A DNA stretch of 64,000 nt from Rhineura floridana (lineage: Eukaryota; Chordata; Lepidosauria; Squamata; Rhineuridae). Positions 9,456 through 24,027 of this stretch are shown in pieces. Every line of letters begins with the position of its first letter. The first letter of the stretch is position 1. The notes beneath the pieces were generated by a model. That model saw only the letters and a list, made by a program, of their open reading frames with translations. It searched no databases and was not told the DNA's origin. The stretch is from NCBI RefSeq assembly GCF_030035675.1, contig NC_084482.1:227504943-227568942 (forward strand), written 5' to 3'. The translations under genes were made by a program, and so were the position numbers.

Positions 9456-11309
9456 ATAAGGAGATTGCAGAGAAGCTAAATGAATTCTTTGCATCTGTCT
9501 TCACAGTGGAAGATATAGGGCAGATCCCTGAACCTGAACTAACATTTGCAGGAAGGGATTCTGAGGAACTGAGACAAATAGTGGTAACGAGAGAGGAAGT
9601 TCTAAGCTTAATGGACAATATAAAAACTGACAAATCACCGGGCCCGGATGGCATCCACCCGAGAGTTCTCAAAGAACTCAAATGTGAAATTGCTGATCTG
9701 CTAACTAAAATATGTAACTTGTCCCTTGGGTCCTCCTCCGTGCCTGAGGACTGGAAAGTGGCAAATGTAACGCCAATCTTCAAAAAGGGATCCAGAGGGG
9801 ATCCCGGAAATTACAGGCCAGTTAGCTTAACTTCTGTCCCTGGAAAATTGGTAGAAAGTATTATTAAAGCTAGATTAACTAAGCACATAGAAGAACAAGC
9901 CTTGCTGAAGCAGAGCCAGCATGGCTTCTGCAAGGGAAAGTCCTGTCTCAGTAACCTATTAGAATTCTTTGAGAGTGTCAACAAGCATATAGATAGAGGT
10001 GATCCAGTGGACATAGTGTACTTAGACTTTCAAAAAGCGTTTGACAAGGTACCTCACCAAAGGCTTCTGAGGAAGCTTAGCAGTCATGGAATAAGAGGAG
10101 AGGTCCTCTTGTGGATAAGAAATTGGTTAAGAAGCAGAAAGCAGAGAGTAGGAATAAACGGACAGTTCTCCCAATGGAGGGCTGTAGAAAGTGGAGTCCC
10201 TCAAGGATCGGTATTGGGACCTGTACTTTTCAACTTGTTCATTAATCACCTAGAATTAGGAGTGAGCAGTGAAATGGCCAAGTTTGCTGATGACACTAAA
10301 TTGTTGAGGGTTGTTAAAACAAAAAGGGATTGCGAAGAGCTCCAAAAAGACCTCTCCAAACTGAGTGAATGGGTGGAAAAATGGCAAATGCAATTCAATA
10401 TAAACAAGTGTAAAATTATGCATATTGGTGCAAAAAATCTGAATTTCACATATACACTCATGGGGTCTGAACTGGCGGTGACCGACCAGGAGAGAGTCCT
10501 CGGGGTTGTAGTGGAAAGCACAATGAAAATGTCGAGCCAGTGTGCGGCAGCTGTGAAAAAGGCAAATTCCATGCTAGCGATAATTAGGAAAGGTATTGAA
10601 AATAAAACAGCCGATATCATAATGCCATTGTATAAATCTATGGTGCGGCCGCATTTGGAATACTGTGTACAGTTCTGGTCGCCTCATCTCAAAAAGGATA
10701 TTCTAGAGTTGGAAAAGGTTCAGAAGAGGGCAACCAGAATGATCAAGGGGATGGAGCGACTCCCTTACGAGGAAAGGTTACAGCATTTGGGGCTTTTTAG
10801 TTTAGAGAAAAGGCGGGTCAGAGGAGACATGATAGAAGTGTATAAAATTATGCATGGCCTTGAGAAAGTGGATAGAGAAAAGTTCTTCTCCCTCTCTCAT
10901 AATACTAGAACTCGTGGACATTCAAAGAAGCTGAATGTTGGAAGATTCAGGACAGACAAAAGGAAGTACTTCTTTACTCAGCGAATAGTTAAACTATGGA
11001 CTTTGCTCCCACAAGATGCAGTGATGGCCACCAGCTTGGATGGCTTTAAAACAAGATTAGACCAATTCATGGAGGACAGGGCTATCAATGGCTACTAGCT
11101 GTGATGGCTGTGCTCTGCCACCCTAGTCAGAGGCAGCATGCTTCTGAAAACCAGTTGCCGGAAGCCTCAGGAGGGGAGAGTGTTCTTGCACTCGGGTCCT
11201 GCTTGCGGGCTTCCCCCAGACACCTGATTGGCCACTGTGAGAACAGGATGGTGGACTAGATGGGCCACTGGCCTGATCCAGCAGGCTCTTCTTATGTTCT
11301 TATGTTCTT
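9456..11309 (+). mobile_element. CR1/L3-type LINE with open reverse-transcriptase frame
   Basis: A single uninterrupted frame of about 545 codons (to the stop at 11,098) covers the RT and C-terminal domains of ORF2. Visible motifs: KSPGPDGIHPRVLKEL; FKKGSRGDPGNYRPVSL; VYLDFQKAFDKVPHQRLL; GVPQGSVLGPVLFN; and the catalytic FADDTKLL. The apurinic endonuclease domain and ORF1 are absent, so the copy is 5' truncated and starts inside ORF2 at KEIAEKLNEFF. The 3' UTR ends in repeated TTCTTATG units, a hallmark of this group. Absence of stops over about 1.65 kb suggests a young insertion. It is nested in an L2 and lies in the intron of ZNF unit 1. Confidence 0.9.
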
Positions 11310-11755
11310 ATGCTATCCGGGCCCAATTCAAGTTGTTGGTTTTGACCTTTAAAACCCTGCACGGTTTCGGCACAGTCTGTCTGGAAGAGCGCCTCCAGCA
11401 TCATCAACGTTGCCGCCCAACAAGATCAGCCTCAAAAGACCTTCTCTCCGTCCCACCAGTTAAAACAGCTAGACCGGTGAGAACTAGGGAGAGGGCTTTT
11501 TCAATCGTGGCACCAACTCTGTGGAACCTCCTCCCAAATTACATCCGCCATGCCCCCTCCATGATGAGCCGGACCTTGAAAACCTGGCTCTTCAGGCACG
11601 GTTTTGGGGCGGGTTAGGTTTTAGTGTTATTGTTGGAATTTTAAGGTTTTAATGTGAATTATATGTTTTTATTTTGTACGTCGCCCAGAGTGGCTGGTAA
11701 ACCAGTCAGATGGGCGACTAATAAACTTAATAAAAAAATTAATTAATTAATACTA
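11310..11755 (+). mobile_element. L2 LINE, part 2, with 3' end
   Basis: Continues the L2 of 9,061-9,455: IRAQFKLLVLTFKTLHGFG, then RERAFSIVAPTLWNLLPN, followed by a 3' UTR with TACGTCGCCCAGAGTGGCTG and an A/T-rich tail. Same orientation as the first part. Confidence 0.85.
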
Positions 11756-11857
11756 CTAATAATAATATCACAGCCCACCTTTTAAGGTTATTTCCTCTCA
11801 CATAGGTTTGTGGAGCACTGGGCTCTCTTGGATCAATTAAAGCTGAACTCACGTAGT

Positions 11858-12135
11858 GCAGGTGTGTGGGGGTTATGTGCCTTCAAGTCGATTATGACTT
11901 ATGGCAACCCTATGAATCAGCGACCTTCAAAAGCATCTGTCATGAACCACCCTGTTCAGATTTTGTAAGTTCAGGTCTGTGGCTTCCTTTATGGAATCAA
12001 TCCAGCTCTTGTTTGGCCTTCCTCTTTTTCTACTCCCTTCAGTTTTTCTCAGCATTATTGTCTTTTCTACTGAATCGTGTCCTCATTATGTGTCCAAGGC
12101 ATGACAAACTCTGTTTCATCATTTTAGATTCTAGT
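11858..12135 (-). mobile_element. BovB/RTE LINE, 3' end
   Basis: Antisense of the BovB 3' end: GTGCCTTCAAGTCGATTATG, ACTTATGGCAACCCTATGAA and the following region match the plus copy ending near 52,700. It encodes the KKRGRPN-type C-terminus in reverse. Short, truncated copy. Confidence 0.8.
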
Positions 12136-12139
12136 TATA

Positions 12140-13690
12140 TTTATTTATTTATTTAAAGTTTTTGTGTCCCAACCTTCTACCCTATAATAGGGCACTCAAG
12201 GCAGCTTAGAAAAATAAAATCAAACATGTACATAATAAAATTGTAAACAATAAAATCACAAAACCATTAAAATAAATTAAAATACATAATATAAAATTAA
12301 AATACATAAAATACATAACACACACATATATACATATATATAGGGAGTGGTACTAAAGGGACTACAGAGGTAAAATTTAACATAGAAGGCATAAAATCAG
12401 TGTCAGGCTCTACCCTCAGTCCCTCCCAAAGGCTCTCTGGAACATGATCTTTTTCAGAAGTCTCCGTAAAACCAACAGGGAGGGAGCAGAGCAGACGTCT
12501 TGGGGTAGGGTATTCCAAAGCTTGGGGGCCACAGCTGAAAAGGCTCTCTCCCATGTGCTTGTCAGTCTAACATCTTTCACTCCAGGCACACAGAGGAGAC
12601 CAGAGGCAGATGATCTTAAATCCCGGGCACGTACATATGGGCGTAAGCGGTCCCTCAGGTACATTGGTCCAAGGCTGTTTAGGGCTTTAAAGGCCAGAAC
12701 CACCACTTTGAATTGGGCCCGGAAACAAATTGGGATCCGGTGGAGTCGATAAAGCACAGGGGTGATATGCTCCCTGCGCCGTGCTCCAGTTAACATTCTG
12801 GCTCCTGCATTTTGAACCAACTGCGATTTCTGAACCATTTTCAAAGGCAGCCCCACATAGAGTGTGTTACAGTAATCAAGCCTGGATGTCACCAATGCAG
12901 GTGTCACTGTGGCCAAGTTAACTGCCTCCGGGATCGGAAGCAGCTGGTAGACCAGTTTGAGTTGGCCAAGAGCACTCCTGGCTACCGCAGCAGGTCAGGA
13001 TCCAGGAAGATTCCCAAACTGCAGACCTGCTCCTTCAAGGGGAGTGCAACCCCATCCAGAAGAGGTTGCAACCCTGTCCCTGGTGCAGTTTTTCCCTTGA
13101 CCATCTGGGTTAAGTTTCAGTTTGTTAGCCCACATCCAGCCCTTCACAGCCTCCAGGCACCGGTTTAGGATGAGCACTCCCTCCCTGCAATCAGGTGGTA
13201 GGGAGAGATAAAGTCGTGTGGCATTAGCATATTGATGACGTACTCCAAATTTCTGAATGAAAGAGCATGGGAGACAGAATTGAGCCATGCAGTACCCCAC
13301 AGGCCAATGGCCAGGGGGTTGAGCAGTATTCTCCCAGCACCATTTTTGGGCCCTGTCCGTCAGGTAGGACTGGAGCCACCGTAAAACAGTGCCTCTCAAT
13401 CCCATCCCAGCTAGATGGCCCAGAAGGATACCTTGGTTGATCATATTGAAGGCTGCCGAGAGGTCCAGCAGCACCAACAGGGATGCACTCCCCCTGTCTG
13501 TTGCCCGTCATAGGTCATCAACCAGGGTGACCAAGGCAGTCTCTGTCCCATGGCCAGGCCTGAAGCCTGATTGAAAAGGGTCTAGATATTCCAGTTTGTC
13601 AAGGAAAACTTGGATCTGAGCAGCCACTACCCTCTCAATCACCTTGCCCAGAAGGGCAAGTGTGGCATCCCCGCGGCCCCTCAGAGGATC
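12140..13690 (-). mobile_element. L2 LINE, 3' two thirds of RT onward
   Basis: Minus-strand frames give LDLSAAFNMINQGILLGHL, a YANATRLY remnant of YADD, PALVTSRLDYCNTLYVGLPL and RAFSAVAPKLWNTLPQ. The 3' end with an A-rich tail lies near 12,180. Several frame breaks; inactive. Confidence 0.85.
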
Positions 13691-14350
13691 TTCCACCAGC
13701 CACGGATCTTGGACTTGTCATTGATCACAAGCTGAATATGAGCCAAAAGTATGATGTGGCTGCAAAAAAGGCAAATGCTATATTAGGCTGCATTAACAGA
13801 AGTATAGTTTCCAAATTGTGTGAAGTATTAGTTCCCCTCTATTCAGCACTGGTTAGGCCTCATCTTGAATACTGTGCCCAGTTCTGGTCTCTGCACTTCA
13901 AGAAGGATGCAGACAAACTGGAACAGTTTGAGAGAAGGGCAACAAGGATGTTCAGGGGACTGGAAACAAAGCCCTATGAGGAGAGACTGAAAGAACTGGG
14001 CATGTTTAGCCTGGAGAAGAGAAGACTGAGGGGAGATAGGATAGCACTCTTCAAGTACATGAATGGTTGTCACATAGAGGGGGACCGGGATCTCTTCTCG
14101 ATCGTCCCAGAGTGCAGGACATGGAATAATGGGCTCAAGTTTCAGGAAGCCAGATTTTGACTGGACATCAGGAAAAACATCCTGTTAGAGCCATATGACA
14201 ATGGAACCAATGACCTAGAGGTAGTGGGCTCTCTGACATTGGAGGCCTTCTAGAGGCAGCTGGACAGCCATCTGTCAGGAATGCTTTGATTTGGATTCCT
14301 GCATTGAGCAGGGGGTTGGACTCTACTATTCTGTTATATGATTCTATTAT
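13691..14350 (+). mobile_element. CR1 LINE, 3' fragment
   Basis: Encodes [20 protein letters not shown] and RPHLEYCAQFWSLHFKKDAD, ending with GGGGGTTGGACTCTACTATT and an ATTCTAT-type tail. It is closely related to the copy at 4,045 and interrupts the junction between an L2 and a BovB fragment. Confidence 0.85.
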
Positions 14351-14740
14351 TTTAATTCACTCACGCCAAGTACTGTAATGTTGATGCATTCCATTTCTGC
14401 GTGACAATTTCTAACTTTCCCTGGTTCGTGCTTCTCACATTCCATGTTCCTATTATGTGCATCATACAACTCCACACTCTCCTTTTGCATCTGTGCTCAT
14501 CAGCCTCTGGTCTTCCTTTTGGCTTTGACCCAGCTGAGTCATTAGTCACAGCTCTACTTGTACTTGTCCATTCTTCTTCCCCAGTAGCTCGGTGAGTGCC
14601 ATCTGTCCTGGGGATCTCATCTTCCAGTACTATCTTGTATTGCAGGTAAAAGGGGACTAACATTGTGGGAGGGAGGGAGGGGATGCTATCTGCCCTCTGG
14701 GCAGTGGAAAGGGCCATGTTCCTCTCAGACAGGATCCATC
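14351..14740 (-). mobile_element. BovB/RTE 5' fragment (unit 1 copy)
   Basis: Minus strand encodes the start of the BovB endonuclease (IGTWNVRSTNQGKLEIV) and the preceding leader. The same antisense fragment lies at the same distance upstream of the finger exons of units 2 (to 36,730) and 3 (to about 55,230), showing that it was in place before the gene duplications. Confidence 0.8.
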
Positions 14741-16799
14741 CTTCGTTTGAAAATTCCAGCTGTGCATAAGTACTGGGCTGTCCACCCTAAATGGAGGAAC
14801 AAGAGAGCAGATTTTTGTTAAAATTCTCTCTTTCTGTTTCTCTTTTAACAACCTGTTACCAAGCACCTACTGCTAAAATAACTCCGTACAAGGCCTTGAG
14901 CTTTGACAGTTAAACTCTGATGTCGACAGAGCTCCCAGAAATATATTTTCAAAGTAGAAATCATAATATATTCACAGGATTTCTCCACAGCATTTTATCT
15001 CCGTTCTTTTTCAATCCATCAGGATACATCTGGGAGGTCAAGGGTGAGGGAGAAACATCTGAAGTATCACTGGAAAAAGCTGAGGAGCAGATGCAGAAAC
15101 TGAGGAGTCAAGATGGAGCTAAGAGACAAGAGGAAAAACAAACTCCCACAGGGTACAAACCTTATAAATGCTTGGAGTGTGGAAAGAGCTTCAGTCAGAG
15201 TAGCCACCTTACTTTGCATCACAATACTCACACAGGGGACAAACCTTATAAATGCTTGGAGTGTGGAAAGAGCTTCAGTCGGAGTAGCAACCTTTCTTCG
15301 CATCACAAAACTCACACAGGGGACAAACCTTATAAATGCTTGGAGTGTGGAAAGAGCTTCAGTCAGAGTGGCCAGCTTACTTCGCATCACAATACTCACA
15401 CAGGGGACAAACCTTATAAATGCTTGGAGTGTGGAAAGAGCTTCAGTCAGAGTGGCCAGCTTACTTCACATCAAAGAACTCATACAGGGGACAAACCATA
15501 TAAATGCTTGGAGTGTGGAAAGAGCTTCAGTCGGAGTGGCACCCTGAGTATACATGAAAGAATTCACACAGGGGACAAACCGTATCAATGCTTGGAGTGT
15601 GGAAAGAGCTTCAGTCAGAGTGGCCACCTTACTTCACATCACAATACTCACACAGGGGACAAACCTTATAAATGTTTGGAGTGTGGAAAGAGCTTCAGTC
15701 AGAGTGGCCAGCTTACTTCACATCACAATACTCACACAGGGGACAAACCTTATAAATGTTTGGAGTGTGGAAAGAGCTTCAGTCAGAGTGGCACCCTAAG
15801 TATACATGGAAGAACCCATACAGGGGACAAACCGTATCAATGCTTGGAGTGTGGAAAGAGCTTCAAGTGGAATAGCAACCTTACTGTGCATCAAAGATGT
15901 CACACAAGGGACAAACCTTACCAGTGCTTGGAGTGTGGAAAGAGCTTCAGTCAGAGTGGCCAGGTTACTTCACATCACAATACTCACACAGGGGACAAAC
16001 CTTATAAATGTTTGGAGTGTGGAAAGAGCTTCAGTCGGAGTGGCACCCTAAGTATACATGAAAGAACCCATACAGGGGACAAACCGTATCAATGCTTGGA
16101 GTGTGGAAAGAGCTTCAGTCAGAGTGGCCAACTTACTTCGCATCACAATACTCACACAAGGGACAAACCTTATAAATGCTTGGAGTGTGGAAAGAGCTTC
16201 AGTCGGAGTAGCAACCTTACTTCCCATCACAAAACTCACACAGGGGACAAACCTTATAAATGTTTGGAGTGTGGAAAGAGCTTCAGTCAGAGTGGCACCC
16301 TAAGTATACATGAAAGAACCCATACAGGGGACAAACCATATCAATGCTTGGAGTGTGGAAAGAGCTTCAAGTGGAATAGCAACCTTACTTTGCATCAAAG
16401 ATGTCACACAAGGGACAAACCTTATAAATGCTTGGAGTGTGGAAAGAGCTTCAGTCAGAGTGGCCACCTTACTTTGCATCTCAAAACTCACACAGGAGAC
16501 AAACCTCATAAATGTTTGGAGTGTGGAAAGAGCTTCAGTCGGAGTAGCACCCTAAGTATACATGAAAGAATTCACACAGGGGACAAACCTTATAAATGTT
16601 TGGAGTGTGGAAAGAGCTTCAGTCAGAGTGGCACCCTAAGTATACATGAAAGAACCCATACAGGGGACAAACCATATCAATACTTGGAGTATGGAAAGAG
16701 CTTCAAGTGGAATAGCAACCTTACTTTGCATCAAAGATGTCACACAAGGGACAAACCTTATAAATGCTTCGAGTGTGGAAAGAGCTTCAGTCAGAGTGG

Positions 16800-19200
<2,401 letters not shown>

Positions 19201-19354
19201 ACAGGATTTTCTGGGCTCAGGACTCTATGCAGATTGGGCCCTCTGTTGTTTTTCATAAAATGTGCATATGCTTCATGTCAAATGCAAATTTGTAGCTTCT
19301 ATTCAAGATGTGATTGGAGCACCAAAAATAATCCAGTGGTAACACTCAAATAGC

Positions 19355-19712
19355 AGCTGGTATGGCACAGTGGAGAGGAGAGCCTGGCTGGGAGTCCAGA
19401 GTCTGTGAGTTCCAAACCCCGCTCGTGTCTCCTGGGTGTCAAGGGCCTGCTAAAGATCACACCACAGAGTGTGGCTCAGGGGTTACGTGCCCTGCCACCT
19501 GTGCAGCCGTGGGCAAGCTGCGTAGTCCTAAGGAGCCCAGTTGCCCCCCAGCTGGCATTTGCGGATAAGGAAGGGGCTGGCTTGTGCAGTGGGGAGGACT
19601 AGCCTCAGAGGGAGGCAATGGTAAACCCCTCTCTGAATACCGCTTATTGTGAAAAACCATAGGGTCACCATAAGTTGGGATGGACTTGAAGGCAGGCCGT
19701 TTCCATTTCAAC
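19355..19712 (+). mobile_element. Sauria-type SINE, long form
   Basis: tRNA-related head region (GTTCCAAACCCC box-B-like) followed by GAGGCAATGGTAAACCCCTC and the BovB-like 3' end CACCATAAGTTGGGATGGAC and TTGAAGGCAGGCCGTTTCC. The 3' similarity to BovB is the known basis of Sauria mobilisation. The middle section is longer than in the compact form at 24,028. Confidence 0.7.
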
Positions 19713-19734
19713 ACTCAAATAATAAGATATCCAA

Positions 19735-20235
19735 CAGAAAGAATATCAACAGGTGAAGCTTTCCCCATAATTCTGTACTATAAAAGGCAGATATTAATCT
19801 GCCTGCCACATTATTGTATAGCCACGAGAGGCTGTATCCTATAGCCAGCATGGATTTTTCGCATTCTGCAATGATAGATTTAAAATACCCCCATGCCATT
19901 CTGATGCTTCCCATAAGCTCATTTCAAACCAAAACCTCACAAAACGTATAGTCCTGAACTCAGAACCGCTTGCTTAACAACCCTCTAAGTTTTCATGGCA
20001 ATACACAAAACAGTCAGAGAATCGAGAGTTCAAAGTGTAAAACGAGAAAAAAACCAGACCTGGACTTTTTTCTGTGAGAGTTCTCATAACCTGTTGAAAT
20101 TCTTTAAAAATCAGCCTTGTTCACAGAGTACCTGTAATCCTGTTACTGACCTTGCCCCATTCGCTGACCTTCATCTTCTGCAGTGTAAAAGTAAAAAAAA
20201 AAATGCCTGGCTCATTTTTAATTAATTTAAGAATT
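19735..20235 (+). repeat. Unclassified interspersed repeat (family R1), plus copy
   Basis: Matches in reverse complement the pieces at 24,790-24,981 and 27,378-27,545: shared landmarks are ATACCCCCATGCCATTCTGA, TCCTGAACTCAG, TTCTCATAACCTGTTGAAAT and TCATCTTCTGCAGTG. No coding frame of its own and no terminal repeats were seen. Confidence 0.55.
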
Positions 20236-20344
20236 TTGCATTGCAGTCAACGATAGTGTTGGGCATGCTCAGTAAGAATCAACTGTCAGTGTTCTAAGAG
20301 CCAGACTCACAGCTGCTGGGCTTGGCTAATCGGGGCCATAGCCA

Positions 20345-20440
20345 CACCAGACTTTGAATTCACTTGAGACAGTCACGCCTTCCCCAGAAGAATCCTGGGA
20401 AGTGTAGTTTGTGAAGGGTGCTGAGAGGTGAAAAGGGGCA
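20345..20440. repeat. MITE-like fragment
   Basis: Contains CTTCCCCAGAAGAATCCTGG and AGTGTAGTTTGTGAAGGGTG, related to the palindromic repeat at 7,243. Partial. Confidence 0.4.
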
Positions 20441-20954
20441 ACACCTGCCATCTCCAAAGATGGAGAATTATATTTTTGTATGTTTGTTGGTGTTCTTCTT
20501 ACTTTGCTTCTTTCCTGAAGATTATATTTCTCTCATTATTCATCCTGGAAATCTGTGTCAAATTTATATTTATTAATTTCAAAGCCTTTTTATTGGACAA
20601 TGTCATATGATGGTGAAGATAGCCTTTAGTGTTTCAAACTGGAGGTTATGTTCAATTTGTGTGGTAGAAAAAGGAAAACCACGATTCCAAAAAATAGTTG
20701 TGAGGACTTTATTTGCTTAGCTGTCCCAAGGAGAGGTCTCCACATGACAGACAAAGAGCAAAAAAAATGGAGCACTGTGCTCTCAGAGCAGCTTGAACGG
20801 TGCTTGTAACAAAAAAATGTGTTCCAAGCAGGCATGACGTGATATGATGAGGGGAAACTTTTACAGGTGGTTCTGTGAAGAAGTTTTGCAGCAACAGCTA
20901 ATAACACCATGTCTTCCAGCCTCCCCTTAGCAACCGCCCCTTATACGCACAGTA
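20441..20954. other. No gene or named repeat seen
   Basis: AT-rich intergenic sequence between the first finger gene and an L2. Nothing supportable beyond low complexity. Confidence 0.4.
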
Positions 20955-21835
20955 ATTTATTTATTTATTATTTATTTATTTCTATCCTGCCTTTCCAGCA
21001 GGAGCCCAGGGTGGCAAACAAAGCACTAAAAACACTTTAAAACATCATAAAAACAGATCTTAAAATGCATTAAAACTAAACTTTTAAAAATGGTTAAAAA
21101 CATTATTTAAAACATATTAAGCAATTCTAACACTGCAGAGCGCAGTGATCGACTGGGTGTGTAAGGGATAAGATAGCCTTTCCGGTCTCCTGGTCCCCAG
21201 CTGTATAGGGCTTTGTACACCAAAACTAGAACCTTGAACTTGGCCCGGTAGCAAATGGGCAGCCAGTGCAATTCTGTCAGCAGCGGGGTGACATGTTGGC
21301 GATACCTTGCCCCAGTGAGCAGTCTTGCCACCACATTTTGCACCAGCTGCAGCTTCCAAACCAACCTCAAGGGCAGCCCCACATAGAGTGCATTACAGTA
21401 ATCAAGCCTGGAGGTTACCAGTGCGTGGACAACAGTGGTCAGGCTATCCCAGTCCAGAAACTGCCACAGCTGTCTCACCAGCCAAAGCTGGTAAAAGGCA
21501 CTCCTAGCCACTGAGGTCACCTGGACCTCTAGCCACAAAGATGGATCCTGGAGCATCCCCAGACTACAGAGTACAACCCCATCCAAAGCAGGCAACTGAC
21601 CAATTATCCAAACTCGGGAACCACCATCCCACAGTGCCTCTGTCTTGCTGGATTCAATCTCAGTTTATTGGCCCTCATCCAGCCCTCCACCGATTCCAGG
21701 CAGCAGTCCAGGGCTTGCACGGCCTCTCCTGATTCAGATGTTTATGGAGGAATAGAGCTGGGTACATACTGCTGACACCTCATCCCGAAGCTCCTGATAA
21801 CTGCTCCCAAGGGCTTCACATAGATGTTAAACAGC
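20955..21835 (-). mobile_element. L2 LINE, 3' end
   Basis: Minus strand gives VVHALVTSRLDYCNALYVGL, LLTELHWLPICYRAKFKVLV and a 3' UTR with a TTTATTTATTATTTATT tail at the left. Related to the copies at 1 and 49,887. Confidence 0.85.
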
Positions 21836-21837
21836 AC

Positions 21838-21945
21838 AGCTGGACAGTCACTGGTCGGGGATGCTTTAATTTGGATCCTTGCAGTGAGCAGGGGGTGGAC
21901 TGGATGGCCTTTTAGGCCCCTTCCAACTCTATGGTTCTAAGGATA
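21838..21945 (+). mobile_element. CR1 LINE, 3' tail
   Basis: Only the terminal about 100 bp: GAGCAGGGGGTGGACTGGAT, GGCCCCTTCCAACTCTATGG and TTCTAAGG. Confidence 0.8.
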
Positions 21946-22705
21946 CTTGCTGGGAAAGGGGGCAGAATAACAAGCTTTGCAAGAGGAAAGAAGTGGGTCT
22001 CCGGAAGAGTGGTGAGGCAGGGTCCCCACCAGGATGGGCAAAGAAACTTCCCAGTTAGTCGAGGCATGGGGCTTTATGTCAGTGGGACAGTAGAATCCAC
22101 TCCGGGTTTTCCCAGGAGCTGTCCAAGGAGCTGAACCCTCTGCTGCTCCCAGCTTTCTCAGCAGCATCTCAGTTCATGCCTGCTGCAAATCTTGCAGCTG
22201 CCATCGGACCTCTGCTGGGGGGGAGGGGGGAGGGGGGAGGGAGGAGAAAATAACTGGGTGGTGGGTGGAGGCAAAAGGAGATCCCGGTCTCTGGGTCTGC
22301 GGGCGGGAAGGGGGAGCAGCGTAGCTGGGATTGAAGGGAGGAACTTACGGCAGCGAAAGTGTCCCGCTCCGAATAGCTCCACTCATCCCTGCACCTGTGT
22401 CTTGGTGCACTCCCTCTGCTGCGGGACCCAGCGCGACCTCCCAGGAAGACCTTGACAAGCCCCAGCCCAGGCACGCAGCCCACTGCTGGGCCGAAGAGGA
22501 TCCGTTCAGCCCAGCGGAAGAGTGGCTAAAGGGAAGGTTCAGCTGCCCAGAGCCAGCCGCTGGCCGACCGCACTTAGGAGTGCTCACCGCAGTAACACGA
22601 GAGTCCCAGCTGGAAGGCAATAGGCAGGAAATCTGTTTCTGGCTGGACTCAGTCACTTCAGACTGCAGGAGGGTTGTAGCAGAGGGGGATGTTTCTCAAC
22701 ACAAG
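21946..22705. other. Upstream region of ZNF unit 2; G-rich tract
   Basis: No gene supported. A run of G clusters at about 22,215-22,245 (GGGGGGGAGGGGGGAGGGGG) could form a G-quadruplex. GC content and CpG rise to the right, toward promoter copy C. Confidence 0.4.
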
Positions 22706-23700
22706 TCAGCACAAAAAGTCCCTGCACCGAGACATCTAACAGGTAAAGGAAACAGGGTTTAGGCTAACCTAAGGGGTTCCCTCGAAGCCTTTTCAAAAAA
22801 ATGTGCATGGCATTTTTATTTTTAATATGGGGAAGGGTCACCGGACAGAAAGGCGCTTACCATCTCCCTTTGCTCTCCTGTGAAGCAGCGGAGGTAGGGT
22901 TGCCAGGCTCAGGGCCTGAGAATGATTTCGTATCTTTCAGAGAGCAAAGTCAGCCAAGTGCAGGTGTTCTTGCAACACTGTAATGGGAAAAACCACAAGG
23001 TGGAATTCTCCCTTCCCCCTGCACAACCTTTAAAGATACAGAAGACCTCTTGGAGGCCAGCCTGGCAGCTTCAGCCACTTGAAGGGTTAACCAAGCCCCA
23101 CAGGGAGGAAGGGAAGAGCGCGAACGAGGGACTTCCCTTTCCTGCCCCGCCTCTCTGCGAGAAATGTGGGCTGGAAGCACCGGAGGAGCCCCTCTTTGTG
23201 CGCAGCGATGCAGTGAGCGGGGTTGCGCGTGCGAGGGGGAGAGAGCCTGGAGACAAAGGTATGCAATGGGGGCGGAGGGGAGGGTGGGAGAGGGCGAGGA
23301 CCCCCTTAAGAGCCCCCTCCCAGCAGACCCTCCAGATCGGAGGCTGCAGCTCTGCCCCGTCCCGCCTGCCTCTCCCCTGAGCTGGGCTGGCTGTGTTGGG
23401 GCCAGAACGAAGCATCTATCGGAACATCTGTGGGTCTGAGGATGAATTTCGTGGCCTTCAGCTTGGAGATGGGGGCGCCCCATAGTTGGGGCAGAGCTAA
23501 GGAGACACCAGTGCGCTCAATGGGCCGCTTCTGCAGGTGTCCTCGTTTGTCCTTTGGTTCAGCTGTGATAGTTTAGTAGAGAGGCTCTTCTTTCAATACC
23601 TTTATTCTGCCAGCCCTCCTAGTCTGTTAGAATTAAGGTCACCGTTTAATTTAGGGAAGCCCACACGTGGCCCTGCCCTCCTTGTTTTAGGGTAGCCTGG
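22706..23700 (+). promoter_or_regulatory. Promoter/CpG-rich 5' exon of ZNF unit 2 (copy C)
   Basis: Paralogue of copy B: begins TCAGCACAAAAAGTCCCTGC, contains the CpG-rich block (about 23,095-23,260), and ends the first exon with GAGACAAAG and a GTATGC donor (GT at 23,259-23,260). The small ATG frame of copies A and B reads ATG-CAG-TGA here, arguing for an untranslated exon. A 150-bp stretch around 22,890-23,070 is not found in copy B. It lies upstream of the finger exon at 37,005 on the same strand; no KRAB exon was found between them. Confidence 0.55.
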
Positions 23701-23807
23701 CAGACAAACTGTTGCAAGGTGGGAGATACTTCCCTCCCTCTTCCTACACCAGGTGTAAGTTCCCTACTGAATCAGAGGGTATTATCCAGTTTCTCCTCAC
23801 CACGCAC

Positions 23808-24005
23808 CTTTCTGGCACATCCACAGTGTTCATTGAAAGCATATCGCTTCCCCCCAAGAGTCCTGGGAGTTGTAGTTTATGAAGGGTGCTGGGAATGTAG
23901 CGCAGTGAGGAAAAAGTATTCTCCAGGATTCGTTAGGGGAAGCCATGTGCTTTACATTTGCGCTGAATGTGCTTTAAATGTCTGGTGTGATCATACACTT
24001 CTGTC
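23808..24005. repeat. MITE-like imperfect palindrome, unit 2 copy
   Basis: Paralogous copy of the 7,243-7,447 repeat at the matching position of the duplicated unit. Confidence 0.5.
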
Positions 24006-24027
24006 ATAACTCCTCTTAAAAAAGGTA

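Noticed and set aside
14920-15022. Extension of the unit 1 finger frame upstream to an ATG at 14,920.
   Set aside because: Lies before the conserved pyrimidine tract and AG acceptor present in all three units; it is intron sequence.
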